The notes: generated from the letters alone by a model not told the origin. 21,296 nucleotides of DNA from Didymodactylos carnosus (GCA_905250885.1 CAJNOQ010003128.1:1-21296), one strand, 5' to 3'. Shown: positions 7,260 to 19,385, numbered from the stretch's first letter. A program made the numbers and translations.

Positions 7260-10200
7260 TTATAAACTGTAGAATTGTGCAGCATGAGAAGATTGCGTTT
7301 CTATTTGACCAATTTTAAATTGTAAACGATTCAACCATTTTAGTAGTATAGCTAAATAGAACAAAAAATAGTCATAGATATCGTCAAAATGCTGTGTTGC
7401 TTTTTTACACGAATACATACCGTACATAAATCGTGTATCGCCTTGCGTTTCTGATGAAGGCTGATGATTAAGACATGTTTGAAGACGGACTTGAACATGA
7501 GCTGGTAACTGTGCTTGATGAGTATACAAAACGGGTATCCATAATGCAAATAGCTAAACAGAAAGAATATAAATATTTGCTCTTTGGTATTGTTATCTTT
7601 CAATGAATATTTGTAACTTACATTAGCCAAAACAATCGAATTAATTTCTTGTAGTGCTTCGATTAAACTTAAAAAATGAAGATTGACCATTTCAGCAAGC
7701 TAGAATAAAGAGAGATGTTGAACGATTATGTACAACAACAACAAAAATTAATTAAACACTGAATGAAATGAGAATGGCAGTGATAATTACAAAATAAAAT
7801 CTTTAAAGAGTGAATACAAGAAAAAACAATGTCGATTTAGAGAAGTACTAAATAGCATTGAACGTGAAAAGATTGTGATGAATTGACAACATGAGAAAAA
7901 GCGGCTAACGGAATATAAGGGCGATTAAATCACGGATTTTTTATTGAAAACAAACGGTAAAAAAAATGTTATTTAATTCTTCTACAAACTGTTTGTTACT
8001 GAAACATTGATAGTAAAAACAAAATTGGATTTATGGATCTTAGGCATATATCTATTTTTGATAATGGTCAGACTATCTCATAAGACACACACAGAGTTTA
8101 ATATTTATGTGTGTGAGAATGAAAATACGAACTATAACGACAGTGAATATGAACATCAATGGTTATACCTCTCTCTGTTTATGAGTATACTCTTTTTCCT
8201 AAACAGGTGAAACTATATCGATCAAATCTTTTCACAATTCTATAGTCAACATACCACTTTCGAATGAGATAATAAATGTAGAATTCCCGGTGTTATTCTC
8301 GCCCAAAAATCCATTATGGCTACTAAGGCTTCCGGATCATGACCACGATTTACTTGTTCACAATACATAGTCCATAACTAAAGGAAAGAAAAGAAAAAAG
8401 AAATCATTTATTCGGCAGTAATTTGAATAAATCTAATACTGTCCGACAAATATTAACCGGTTAATCGTTTAAACGATCATTATTTTGTAAATTTATAGTT
8501 GTTACTCAACGGTAGTCTGTATAAATGGTTTTGACGCATATTCCTAACTATATTATTGTGAATGTTACAGACCAAATTACTGCACATATGCCGGCCTTAT
8601 CAACCCTTTTTTAAAAAACACCGAAAAAATTTAGCTATTTAGGCTGTTTTAATGAATAATTTATTTACACGTACAAACTGTACGCGCAGGAGTGGGGCAA
8701 TAAATTTAGATATTCTTACCTGACAAAGTATAAATGAGTGAAATAACGATGACATATGAATGACACTTGTTTTAGATTGATCTGCAAATCCTGTTAGAAT
8801 ATATAGAATATAATCGGCAATAGCTTGTGAAGCATCGACGGGTATCGGATGACAAATAATTGTTCCTTCATTGCGTGTTATAGCTGCATGTGTCAATGAA
8901 CCAATCATTAACCAAGAGAGAAAACGTATTCGATCAATACAATCGATAAATTCTTTTGCACTAAAATAATTCAAAAAAATGTGACATGGATTTTCATTAA
9001 CACAGAGTCAAAAGTAAATCTTGACCATTATTGGTTTAAATTAGTATTTTTCTCCCTGCTCGACCACTCTTAAATAATTCGCTCTTTCTAATCAGTGGGA
9101 TACTAGTTTTGGTATACTAGAAAATTTTATTCAATGCATTTGAATGGTAACAAAAATGAGTAGATACCCTTGTTGAACCGATGGTGGCGGGTTGTATAGC
9201 CATGGTAAAAATCGAATAATAGCTTTTGTATCGCGTTGTCCACCCTTAGTAAATTCCAAAGCAAGATATTGCGCTAAACCGGCTTTCAATTGTCCACCAA
9301 GTGTATCTTCTGTCAAATTTGACAATTGTTGTTTTTCACTTTTTTCTTTCATTGTACTCTATAAAGACACATCGTGTAGACGAATCTTAGTCTTTTAACT
9401 CTCCTAAATATCGTACTTTCACTTTTGTTATTGTGTGTATATCAGCAATAAATGCAACAGTTTCATTTAAATAATGTTTCATACATTCCGCACCATTAGT
9501 TGTTACCTTAAACAAAATACAAATACTTTGTACAAAAAAGTAGTTTTACTTATAGTGACAGTTTTTCAGAGTTCTTGTAACAAATTTGAAGAGGTACACA
9601 AGTGATACAGGTGTTTTCAATAGTTTAATAGTTCATAACACAAAATTTTTCTAAAACTGTTGTAATTAAAAGATTAGTAATAGTATCGTCTGTGTATCTG
9701 TCCATATGTAAGACTCGAAAAACAAAACATATACAGCACAAACAGAACAACACAAACGCACGCACAACATTATGTGGATCATAGGCCCTAACGTCATCAG
9801 CAACAATAGCCGAAGCATATATTGTTCCTCCAGCATCCAATAAAATTAACTAAAATAAAAAACATAAAATAGAAAAACAAAATGAATTTTTCATATTTAG
9901 ATTAATAATCTACTTGTATCATTAATAATAAATTTCGATCGGGACATGTATAACGATGTAACATTGCTTCAACAAGTACACTAACAATACAACGTGGTAA
10001 TAGTAATTTTTCACGATCCTAAACAAACAATTTTCAAACTTTAACATATAAATAAGAGAATTATTTCACTTTATTTGTGTCAAAATTTATCATTTGAAAG
10101 ATTACCTTTGTAAAAGCTCGATTAGAGAGTGAACATAATTCAATGATATGTTCTAATTGAAATGCTGAATTTTGTAAAATAAATGTTAATAATTTTGAAA

Positions 10201-13200
10201 ATGGATCAATAACAAGTTTAACATTGGCAATAACAGGTATTTTGAGAATAATCATCATAATTTTAATACAACTTGTCAAATCATGACCAACACCTGATGG
10301 TACTTTGACATAGACCTTTATTAATTTATCGAATAACAAATCAAATTCAACAAAAACACTGGTCCATAGTTGAACAGGAGAATCAGTTGGAATATACTCC
10401 ATAAATATGGCTATATTTTTCAGTAAAGTCGTACAAATATCTACATTCAATGTTTTCTGTTTATTCATATCCTAAAACATAAAATACGATAGTATAATTG
10501 TATGTAATATAAACAGATTGAAGCTAACATTTAAAAGCCATTTGAGAGCTATTATTGAACTGAAATCGATAAAATCATTCAATGATAGTGCGATTGTATG
10601 AAGTAGTTTTTCATCTAAAAAACAAAAGAAAATAAAAGACCGAGAACTTATCAAAAAACATGTTTGTTTATTTAGAAATTTTACCTTTAAAATTTTGTTG
10701 AAAAAATTGATAACAAATATTATTTCCCGCCAATTGATGAAATGTACAGCGAATAAATTGTTGAGCGATACTTCGAGCATTAGCTGGAACAACATAACTA
10801 GAATTAACTTGCCACGTATAAATGTTAGCAGCAGCTACCCTACAAAACATAGTAAAAGAATTGCAATAGTATCATGTACTAAGGTAAAAAACTGAAAGAA
10901 TTAAATCTTAGAATTTTTTAGAATTAAATTTATTGGCTTGAAAAAAAATATATGAGAAAACGATCAATAATTTATCAGACTGACTTAGTTCACATAATAT
11001 GTTTTCTCAATCGTAAAATGATATTACCTTCCAATAGTTTCAATCATATCCATGAGAAGAGGAGCACCAATTGCTGGTTCACGATGAATAAGAGTTGAAC
11101 AAACAATGATACAATAACCAATACATTCTTCAGAATAATTCTCAATTATTGTTCCACATTTATCACATTTTTGAGGTGTTAAATAGACTTGAGAATTTAA
11201 ATTATTCTCATCTCCGTCAATATCAACATCTGTTTTTCGACCGGATGACAATGAATGCAATGTACCACCCGTTTTTAAATGAAATTGAGACGATGATATA
11301 CGAGCTGGACGACTATACACATAAATACCAAACGTATAGAGCATTCATGAAGTTAACATTGATTCTATTATTTACCTGGGTGGTGTTGATCTTACATCAT
11401 CTTTAAATTTACCCTTCTTGTGATAGCTTGGCTTTAACTTTGTTGTCGATGTACCCATTGTGGCTAGGGCAGATGATGATAACGATTGAATTTTTGGACT
11501 CTTAGGTGGACTATCTTCTAAAAAAATACACCCAGTTCTATTTAAGATATAAAAATGTGTAGTACTGTTCTACCTTTTGGTTTAAGTAAAACGGTTTCGT
11601 GTCGTCCTTTTTCCGCTGAATAGATAACACGAGAAAGTTCTTTGGCACCTTAGAAAACCATAATAAACTGTAGATACTAATCATTTTTTGTGATAGCAAC
11701 ATTTACCTTTTCTTGAATCTAACTTTGATATACCCGAACCTTCTATCAATTTGTTTTCGGTTGTTGTCGCTAGTGAACTGGAGATAGGCACAGTACTCGC
11801 TGCTCCACTAGCTGGTGTTCCACTTGCACTACTTGCGAAGAAACTTTTCAAAAAACCTGTATAACCATCTCGTCGATCTTTCTCTTTCTTATGGGATACA
11901 GGTCCTAATGCTTCTTCAGTATGAATACTAAATGGTTCATCTAAATATTCAATTTCGGGTTTGTACAATCTAAAAGAAAATGGTACGATGAATAAATGAT
12001 GAAAATGGGCAGATAGTTCACATAATGCTTACTTTGTTTTCATTTTCTTTGGTGGTGATAGTAATTTGATATGTTTATGTTGTCGATCTGTTACAGTAAC
12101 GTCCGACTGACCATCGTCATATTCTCCTCCTGCACCATTTTGAAAATATTTTGATCCAACTTCATTTGTCTCTATTTCACGAATATCATCAAACGGTTTT
12201 GATGAACCTAAAATAACAGAAAATATTCTCTTTATTTGCAATAACAATTTACATCTCATTTACGAAAATTATAATAACACGCTATATTTACCTCTTCTCG
12301 ATCCACCCACTTTGGGCGTTAATCTACCTCCTGTTGGTCCTCCGATGCCAAAGATAGGTGTTTCACATTGATGATAACGACTTAATATTGTATTCATAGC
12401 AACGCGAGTTAATTGTTGAATGGTAGTAGCAAATGAAGTAAATTGATACTAGAACAATAAACATAAAAGCGTATTTTAAATGCGTCTCTCTAACTGTCAT
12501 ACTTTATATAGGATAATAATTAAAACCATGAGCCATGAATCTCGAAGACTTGGATCAATTCTACCTAGTGTATTTGTTTGGGTTACATTTTCAAAATAAT
12601 GAGCGGTTGCATTTGAACACGTCGAATATTGAAGTACTGATAAAAATATTGGCAACAATATCGTGCAAAGACTATAGTTATAATCCACAACCTTGAAGCA
12701 TAATTCAACGAGATAATAAAGCGATGCAAGCATAACAGCAGACATACTTTAGGTAAATCTGACAGTACAGCATGAAATACAGGACTTTTTCTAGGATGAA
12801 AAAAAAAAAAAGCTTTAAGAAATCAGATTTAAAACACTACTGTCAATATTTACCTCAATCTACTTGGTGAATACGTAAATGTTCGATTTGTTTGATTGTA
12901 ACCAAGTAATGAACATAAATGCCGGATGACAACATTCTGATAACATAACTTAGAATTAAGTTTAGAAAAAATAACGAAAACTCTAGACTCACCTGATGCT
13001 TAAACATAATACGATCTTCACCTACTTGATTCTGATCATCCTTTGTCATAAACTAAATGACAACTGATCCAATAGAACTAGTAGAGCAATCGATTTTAAT
13101 TTACCTTCATGAGCAATGTTACAAGTAGCTGTAAGGTTGATTTATCACTACTTTCTACATCTGGTAGCAAACTGGCAATCGAGTCGGTTTCAGAGTGTTC

Positions 13201-16200
13201 AGTAAGATGAGCTAAATATTGAAGATTATTTATAATGTTACACTATATAAAGAGTATGTATTCGGCTATCATTTTGTATCTTACTATGAATTGATGCTGA
13301 TGCTAGATTTGATAGTCGTCTCGGAATTGATGATTGTGTTTCTCTTGTTTGTTGAGTTGTTGATGGCGCGGGTATTCTAATCGATTTATTTTGTTGTAAT
13401 TTTATTGATGATGTAATAGGTCTAATACTATCTGTTCTAGCCATGGCAAATTTAATTTGATTTAATTTTCGAATAAAATGTTCACTTTCTGTATTAAATC
13501 CACCAATGGATTGTGGTGATACAATATCACCTGATTCTTCTAGACTAATTTGTGATTCTAATGATAGTGTATCAAATCGATTTAAGAAAAATTCCCAATT
13601 TAAAACTCCTTTTGTTGTGGATTGTTGTTTATTTTGTTGAAGTAATATCGAATATAATTTAGATAGACGATGAAGAATGAGAGAACGATCGCTAATCACA
13701 GTATCAAATTGAAATTCGAGTGAACACATAACGGTACGCATAGCGCAATCTGATAGGGTTTCGAGAGAACACATCGCCTTTTGACTAACAGTCGGTTCAA
13801 TGTCTTCAATTGATGCCATTAGATTCATGAATGAATAGGCCAATACCGATAAAACATTATAATTATTCTTAACAAATTTTGGTTTTAATAATTGGGTTAA
13901 TGATATAACACGAGTGACTAAATAAAAGAAATCAATATTTCGGTCAATCAGTATCATCTCATCATACCGTTAACGTTTTAGTCGTTTAGAAATGAAGGAA
14001 GATAAAAAAATACTCCTTTTATTTCTTTACTGCATTTACTCTTTTTAATCATTTGCGGTCAGTCACACTGTTAACTGTATAAAGACTGGAGGAAGCAAAA
14101 GTCTAAATTTTTAACAGGAATAAGAAATATATAGTATATAGTATTCCTATTCTAGTATATAATATATAATATATAGTATATAGCATCCATTGGTGGTTTA
14201 CAATGTTTATTCGTATACAACAGTTAATCTGACTTACCAGCTGACGATCGAACTTTCCAATGTGTACTTGTATAGTCTCTATCAAGTATTGCCCACAAGG
14301 CTGATTTGCCTGCTTCATAACTCAAAGCGTGTAACAATAATGGAACACAACATTCATTTAAATGACCGTAACCAAGACTAAGAATTTTCCAAATACTAAA
14401 CAAGAATAGAGCAAAACTGAAATAGAAGAAATCTAGACTATCGTACGATATTTTGCTAAATATTATTGAAATGATAATTGGTTGACAATGTTCAACAAGC
14501 TAGACAACTTTCGTTTTAAATACTCACTGTGGTATAAGTAATCTTTCTAAACAATATATTAAAAATCCTCTATTATCTTTGGCTGATGTTTCTAAACATT
14601 CATCATTCAATATTAGCAATCTTAAACAACATAGCAAGTAATACAAGGCATCAATATCGATAACTCTGTCTAGCTCCTAAAAAATAAATTAATAATACGG
14701 AAAAAGTTGATCTTTTTTTCAATGTTGCGCTTTACAAACCTTCAATGCAGAATAGAAAAATTGTAGATGGATGTGTAACGTGTTGAGTTTGAAATAGAAT
14801 ACACCATGCGAAGTAATCCATACTCCACCATCAGGATTATTTTCAACTTTTAATTCAGGAGCCAAAGATGTTTGTACTTGTTGTTGTTGAATGGGAGGTG
14901 ATGATACTATAGCAGGCGTATCTGGATCTTGTTGACCATTTGTTTGCTCATCTTCATTTGACGATGATATACTCACCGTTGTTCCCGGCCCATCTCCAGC
15001 AGAATCAATATCTAAACGCGCACACACACAACACAATATTATCGTTTCATTAAATACGTTCTACAAAAACAAACGTTCTATAAATCAATCATTCGTTAAA
15101 ACTTACTAAATTTTGGTTTTGTCATTTGTTGTTGTTGCTGTTGTTGTTGTTGTTGCTTTAATTCATTAACATTTGGCACTTCTAACTCTGGTAATTTAAT
15201 TTCATCTCTTGGCGATATATGTTTTAATAGATCATTTGCAATTGAGAACCAAAGAATATATTCTTCACAAAATGCACATTGACTTGACAAATTTCGACAA
15301 TGATGTCGACGAGTCCATGGTAGTATTAGTTGTTTATTTAAAAGTAATAAAATTTCTTTTGATAAGGGATTATACATGCCTTGATGTTGAGGAGTTAGTT
15401 GCAGTTCCATCTAAAATAAAACTAATTTTGTTTCTAATATAAATGATATATATTTGATAATTACCTGTTTGAGAAGCATATCAATCATCATTATACTGCA
15501 TTTTGAATTTAATTCTGATTCATTGATTATAAACTCTTCCTCTTCTTCTTTAATGATTGACACCATTTCTTGTCCAGTCATTTGTTGTAACATTAATTGA
15601 TGACGATGGGCACGATACGTTTCATATGTGTCAAAAACAAGAAATTGTTTGGCGGATGATGGTAATGAAGATGTTTGACCTATAACATTGAAAGATAGAA
15701 AATAATTATATTGAAACAAAAAGTGTTTTTTTTAACAGATTATTTGTACATAACTAAGTATAGTCTTCGAATATTGGGAATAATCTGAATCTTGTTCTAG
15801 ACTTTACCTATCGTTTGCGTTGTCTCATTTCCTTGCACTGTATTTAAACCTTGTTCAAATGAATTACGTAACGATTGTTCGTTCGACGATGAAGTATAAA
15901 CTTCTCGTCGTTGTGCGCGTGATTCTAATTTTTGTAGAGAATTAACTCCAGTTATGAATATTTGCATCAGTAATTGAACAGGAATAAAAATTTCTAGTTG
16001 ACACAAAATTTGTAACCATTGTAACGCTTGCTCTTGAACACTAGCCGGTGCAGGAGACTGAAAACGATCGGTGATAAAATTGTATAATTGTTCACGAGTT
16101 AACGATGATGGAGACATCTCAGGATCGAACATTTTTCTAAATATGATAAAATTTAACTAATTTAATTATTAGACTCGATTGATCAGACAGGATAAAACAA

Positions 16201-19200
16201 TCTTACCTTAATAATAGTTGTAAATCCATAATATCCGTCTCCGATACTTCTAATCGAATGGCTTCCATCCAATATGGCATGATATAATCCCAAATCTATA
16301 TATGGAAAACAGAAAGTTTATTGCATAAAAGTTTAAATTAACGAGACTAGAACGAGCCTCGTAAGTAATTATATCGGCTGGAATTAAATTAAATAATTTA
16401 TTTAAACACTCTTTGATTTGAGTTGGACGATTTGCCATTGTTTCCCTAAATTAAAATTTTTTTCTTTTTTACAAGTTAATTAAAGAGAAAAAAAATTATT
16501 GGTTACCATACACCACCAACTTTGGCAAAATCCATTGGATGAGGTAATAAAATCGAAACAACCAACTCATAATGCTCTTTGACAACAGCTTTACTCCATG
16601 GAATTATATGCTAAACGAATAAAAAACAAAATCAGATACAGTAAATATTAAATTCTCTTTTTTTTACTTGTGTTTTTAATTTTCCTAATGTATTTCCAAT
16701 CTCATCATCTGGCAAATATACACTTGAGTCAAACCATTGAAATAACATACTTAACAGACGTCCAAATATTTCTGGTGGACCATATGAGGTCGGTTCAATT
16801 AAACCTACTAACAGATACACACCGTATCGGCTTAAACGTTTTCGACTAGCATCAACATCAAAAGTTGAATAAACAATAGGATTCTGTACGGTATTCAGTG
16901 ACGTAATTTGTTCTATTGTTTCTACTAATAGAGATTTACGATCTTCATTAATCGTATCATATATTCGACGTTCTTCAGGATTATCAGCTTCTTTTAATAA
17001 ACTAAAATAGAGAAAGAAAATTTAAACGTACAAAATTGAACTTCAACTTCATCTACTTTAACAGCGACTTCTATTTAAATTTCCTGCTTATAGTTAAAAA
17101 GACTTATTTAAAAAAAAAATTTCATTCAAGTTTCTTCAAGAGATTTGTACACAAACTCTAAATGCTTACCTAATAATAGCTTCAACAAGATGATTTTGTG
17201 CATCTGGAGGTAATCTCCAAATATCAAGAATTGTTTCTTGATAAACATGATTTGAGTCAATGTGACGTCTTTCATGACATTGTCTACAGAGACTTATTGC
17301 CTGATTAAAATTTGTTTGACAACACTCGATTGAATAACATACAGCATATGCTGATTTATTATCAGATATACATGACTAAATATAAAAATGATACAGAATA
17401 AAAATACCATTATTTTAGCATGAATCATACTTTATTTTGGCAATGTAAATCAATTTCGGCTACTGGTAATAAAATATTTCTACAATATTGTTGAATTTCT
17501 TTTGGTGAACTCTTGTAACAATCCGTACACATATACAATGGTGGAGGACTATCGTGACCGTGCATCGATAATATAGCATTTACACAAACCTCGAAAATAG
17601 AGATTAAATTAACACATAATTCAAATTTTATCTGAGATTTTTTTACTTTCGATGCAATATTTTTCTTTTCCATGCAACGCTCTGTTTGACAAATAATGGG
17701 TTTACGGGCTAAAAATATATAAGTATGAAAGTGATTGTGTATATAGACAATGAAAATATTCATCACATACCATTAAAACTAAAATGTGATGATTGTCGAT
17801 CTACTCCCAATGGGTTTAACATTGGCCAATAGAAAAATAATAGATTAGCTGCAGCTGAACGAGCACTCGCTGCACCATGAGCAATCACAAACAATATATC
17901 CTAAAAGAAACATTAATGATTTATTCAGACACGCTAATACGACAACAATGTTCGGACAAACAAAAGCATCAAAACATTCATTTACAGGTTGCTCTAAAAA
18001 TAAGTAATTTGTTCATGGAGAGATGGACAATAATATTCTCTGCTGATTGTATATAGGTGATCGGGAGCTGCAGTATGGTGGTGTAGTTACCAAACTTAAG
18101 GAATGGATAACCATTGACCACAGGAAGGTATTGGATTAAACTGACAAGGCTGATTTGCCAGTGTCCGCCACCGATACAAAAAGAAACATTCTCTCTTACT
18201 ACATATGACTAGGGATCTAACATTTAACAATAAAAAACAGACGCAATATGCAAACAAACAATGATGCACATGCAATGGCAATGAACAGTATTCACAACAA
18301 AACATTCTCTGTGTGGTAAGAACAAGAACTCACGTAGATTAAATCGGCTTTCAAGCTCAAAAGACACTCCATCAATTGAGCATGATAGGCTAGATGAAGA
18401 TTGGTTTTATTTACTTAAGCTATGCAGAAAAGAGATGTTACAAATTCGTCAACATACTTGGATTTTCAATATTTTCGAGTACAATAAAAATAATAGATGC
18501 AATCGATGTTGTTGTCATAGAATGTTCTGGATATTCTGTGTACGCTAAAAAGGAAATAATAATAAAAACTTTTAGGTTAGCCACGAGTAAATAGCATGAC
18601 ACGAATAGAACTAATCTAAAAGATATTTTCTGGTAAAATTTCTTATTAATAAGGGCAAAGGCATAATAAAAGTTTACTTTTTCAAGATTTTCAACCTCTT
18701 TGATTAGAAAATTATACTCGTCTCTTACGCTTACCCATGTTAATTGATAATAACGTTTGACATAGTGTATCTAATATTTCTTTGTGTACATCTTGTGGAA
18801 ATGTTGATAGTGTTGATGCAAATGTGTATGGTAAAGCGTCTAAGAGATCATACGGTAAAAATGGTGCTAGACATGCTAGAGCATGTAAAATACATTGAGC
18901 TAACAACGTTTGACCAAGTTGTATGGAGGGAACAATCTCGATCAAATTAATCAGTGAATGATATAGTGACGAATAATTGAGACTTGGATATTTACTAACA
19001 CGATAGGAATGTTTCCCAGAATATTGATCTTGATTAGGTTCAATTGTCATCTCTTTTAATACTCTAGAATACAGTATAATATATACATTTCTCTCACAGC
19101 TATAGCCACGGTGTTCATACTAGGCAACATTCAACTTACCCAAGTAATGCTTGTGAAAAATATTTGACAGCGTTTGCAATATCAAAACCGGATGGAGGTA

Positions 19201-19349
19201 CTCCACTTGTAACATTGTTATAAAAATCATTCAATGTGCGAACTTTTGATGAAACTTGATAAAATAAATAAAAAAATAAACAAACATAAAACTAAAGAGA
19301 TACGTAGTGATTGTACCAGATACTCACAGGCAGCTGCACGAGTTGCCAT
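7260..19349 (-). CDS. UNC79: UNC79, auxiliary subunit of the NALCN sodium-leak channel (complete, 43 exons, 2392 aa)
   Basis: I assembled 43 GT-AG exons on the minus strand from ATG at 19347-19349 to TAA at 7260-7262. They total 7179 nt (2392 aa) with phase consistent throughout. Vertebrate UNC79 is about 2600 aa. Matches to the family run from the N terminus (FSSKVR, PSGFDIAN, KYFSQ) through LPYTFASTLSTFP, ASVQEQALQWL, FQFDTV, WEFFLNRF, DTLGGQLKAGLAQY and DQSKTSV to the C terminus ending KWLNRLQFKIGQIE...QFYSL. UNC79 is a giant helical-repeat protein that pairs with UNC80 and holds NALCN at the neuronal plasma membrane, setting resting excitability. No membrane segment or signal peptide is apparent, as expected for a cytosolic subunit. 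The start ATG has a favourable AAAATGG context. Exon coordinates are given in the block entries within this gene. Some minor splice choices (exons 12 and 36) are less certain. Confidence 0.97.
7700..8254 (-). other. UNC79 intron 40 (555 bp, the longest)
   Basis: Lies between exon 40 (ending HLLSHSKV) and exon 41 (starting LAEMVNL). Both flanks join in phase 0. Apart from a plus-strand chance frame at 8007-8210 with no recognisable motif, I see nothing in it. It is about nine times the usual intron length here, so an old insertion is possible. Confidence 0.7.
8378..8719 (-). other. UNC79 intron 39 (342 bp) with two overlapping palindromes
   Basis: Contains two perfect 14-bp palindromes, ATTAACCGGTTAAT (8452-8465) and ATCGTTTAAACGAT (8464-8477), overlapping by two bases. 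No coding or RNA feature is visible in the remainder. Confidence 0.7.
11376..12207 (-). other. UNC79: UNC79 exons 27-30 (residues 1499-1717), variable low-complexity linker
   Basis: Exons: 12033-12207, 11707-11969, 11574-11648, 11376-11517. This part is rich in Ser, Thr, Lys, Asp and Gly (for example SASGTPASGAAS and KEKDRRDGY), with no strong match to the family that I can recall. The short GRHETVLLKPK and KSPKIQS segments are the most ordered-looking parts. It is probably an intrinsically disordered, fast-evolving linker, as in other UNC79 proteins. Exon assignment rests on phase and splice sites, with less help from similarity than elsewhere. Confidence 0.8.
12292..13917 (-). other. UNC79: UNC79 exons 20-26 (residues 1075-1499)
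   Basis: Exons: 13285-13917, 13105-13211, 12993-13052, 12854-12936, 12748-12790, 12503-12691, 12292-12448. Exon 20 (633 nt) is the largest in the gene and contains ASIEDIEP, CSLEFQFDTV and WEFFLNRFDTLSLE, all family landmarks, then a Ser/Thr/Gln-rich tail. Exons 21-24 are short (43-107 nt) and carry LQLLVTLLMK, FMTKDD and RHLCSLLGYN. Exon 25 has VVDYNYSLCTILLP and WLMVLIIILYK. The reading phase is unbroken across all seven exons. Confidence 0.88.
13918..14237 (-). repeat. UNC79 intron 19 (320 bp) with a TA-rich repeat
   Basis: Joins exon 19 (ending HWKVRSSA) to exon 20 (starting VTRVISL). At 14127-14183 there is a TA-rich stretch in which the 15-mer ATATATAGTATATAG occurs twice (14127-14141 and 14169-14183). 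The rest is featureless. The length compared with typical 60-bp introns here suggests repeat expansion or insertion. Confidence 0.65.
14238..17001 (-). other. UNC79: UNC79 exons 10-19 (residues 389-1075)
   Basis: Exons: 16668-17001, 16507-16610, 16343-16445, 16207-16295, 15808-16136, 15465-15679, 15107-15410, 14740-15011, 14528-14676, 14238-14395. Landmarks in order are SMLFQWFDSSVYLPDDEIG, MDFAKVGG, IMPYWMEAI, ASVQEQALQWL, a C-x2-C (QCAFCEE, residues 825 and 828), a 10-residue Gln run (866-875), GGVWITSHG, YYLLCCLRLL and VPLLLHALS. The region looks alpha-helical and HEAT-like. Intron 12 is only 47 bp with a weak GTTAAT donor. It is chosen because it alone joins the flanking family matches in frame. 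The poly-Gln run is encoded mainly by CAA and is likely variable between alleles. Confidence 0.88.
17170..17900 (-). other. UNC79: UNC79 exons 6-9 (residues 204-388), cysteine-rich region
   Basis: Exons: 17771-17900, 17647-17708, 17431-17589, 17170-17375. After the FVIAHG and FFYWP landmarks come cysteine clusters: C-x5-C (ICQTERC), CTDC, C-QNK-SC, CYSIECC and LCRQCHERRHIDSNH. The spacing suggests two or more zinc sites, and the same pattern of cysteines is present in vertebrate UNC79. Exons 7 and 8 are separated by a 57-bp intron (17590-17646) that is a multiple of three and has no stop, so unspliced RNA stays in frame. Removing it restores the family alignment (VKMC-like junction before the PPPLYMC motif). 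Confidence 0.88.
17901..18333 (-). other. UNC79 intron 5 (433 bp)
   Basis: Separates exon 5 (ending KADLIY) from exon 6 (starting DILFVIAHG) in phase 0. The minus-strand frame at 18096-18305 falls wholly inside it, is Cys/Leu-rich, has no UNC79 similarity and is not needed for the alignment. The sequence around 18050-18180 is less AT-rich than other introns, which could be an old insertion, but I recognise nothing in it. Confidence 0.7.
18334..19349 (-). other. UNC79: UNC79 exons 1-5 (residues 1-203), N-terminal conserved region
   Basis: Exons: 19328-19349, 19140-19254, 18735-19063, 18458-18544, 18334-18389. Exon 1 has only 22 nt. The phenylalanine codon of FSSKVR is split T|TT across intron 1. 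Exon 3 carries the best-conserved N-terminal block (YPSLNYSSLYHSL ... LPYTFASTLSTFP). Exons 4 and 5 are very short (87 and 56 nt) and are supported by matches to the family (YPEHSM, then YHAQLMECL). The 190-bp intron 3 and the 433-bp intron 5 flank these small exons, which automated gene finders could easily miss. Confidence 0.9.
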
Positions 19350-19370
19350 TTTGATACAAATAGTAAGTAC

Positions 19371-19385
19371 GATTTAATCTGAAAA
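19371..19385 (-). promoter_or_regulatory. Splice-acceptor-like site in the UNC79 leader
   Basis: On the minus strand CTTTTCAG ends at 19379 and is followed by ATTAAATC, 29 nt before the ATG. It fits the acceptor of a 5' UTR intron or of a trans-spliced leader. No stop or upstream ATG lies between it and the start codon. Confidence 0.4.

Larger units (their letters stand above)
7260..11312 (-). other. UNC79: UNC79 exons 31-43 (residues 1717-2392), conserved C-terminal half
   Basis: Exons: 11028-11312, 10685-10839, 10529-10614, 10106-10471, 9914-10018, 9766-9849, 9417-9506, 9168-9358, 8720-8960, 8255-8377, 7622-7699, 7421-7553, 7260-7351. Landmarks: C-x2-C at 1766 and 1769 (KCDKCG), FIRCTFHQLAGNNI, DPFSKLL, NGAECMKHYL, DTLGGQLKAGLAQY, RFLPWLYNPP, IRFLSWLMIGSLTH, DQSKTSVIHM, LWTMYCEQ, LIEALQE and KWLNRLQFK. 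The last intron (7352-7420, 69 bp) is a multiple of three without a stop. The donor of exon 36 is ambiguous by three bases (GTT|GTGCGT preferred over AAT|GTTGTG). Confidence 0.9.

Noticed and set aside
8007-8210. Plus-strand 67-codon frame
   Set aside because: It lies inside UNC79 intron 40 and has no motif or conservation signal. It is a chance frame.
14295-18159. Identical 16-mer (acaaggctgatttgcc) at 14295-14310 in UNC79 exon 19 and at 18144-18159 in intron 5
   Set aside because: The match does not extend on either side, and one copy is ordinary coding sequence. One such match in 21 kb could be chance or a trivial fragment.
18096-18305. Minus-strand Cys-rich 69-codon frame as an UNC79 exon or nested gene
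   Set aside because: It sits wholly inside intron 5. Exons 5 and 6 join in phase and match the family without it, and it resembles nothing I know.
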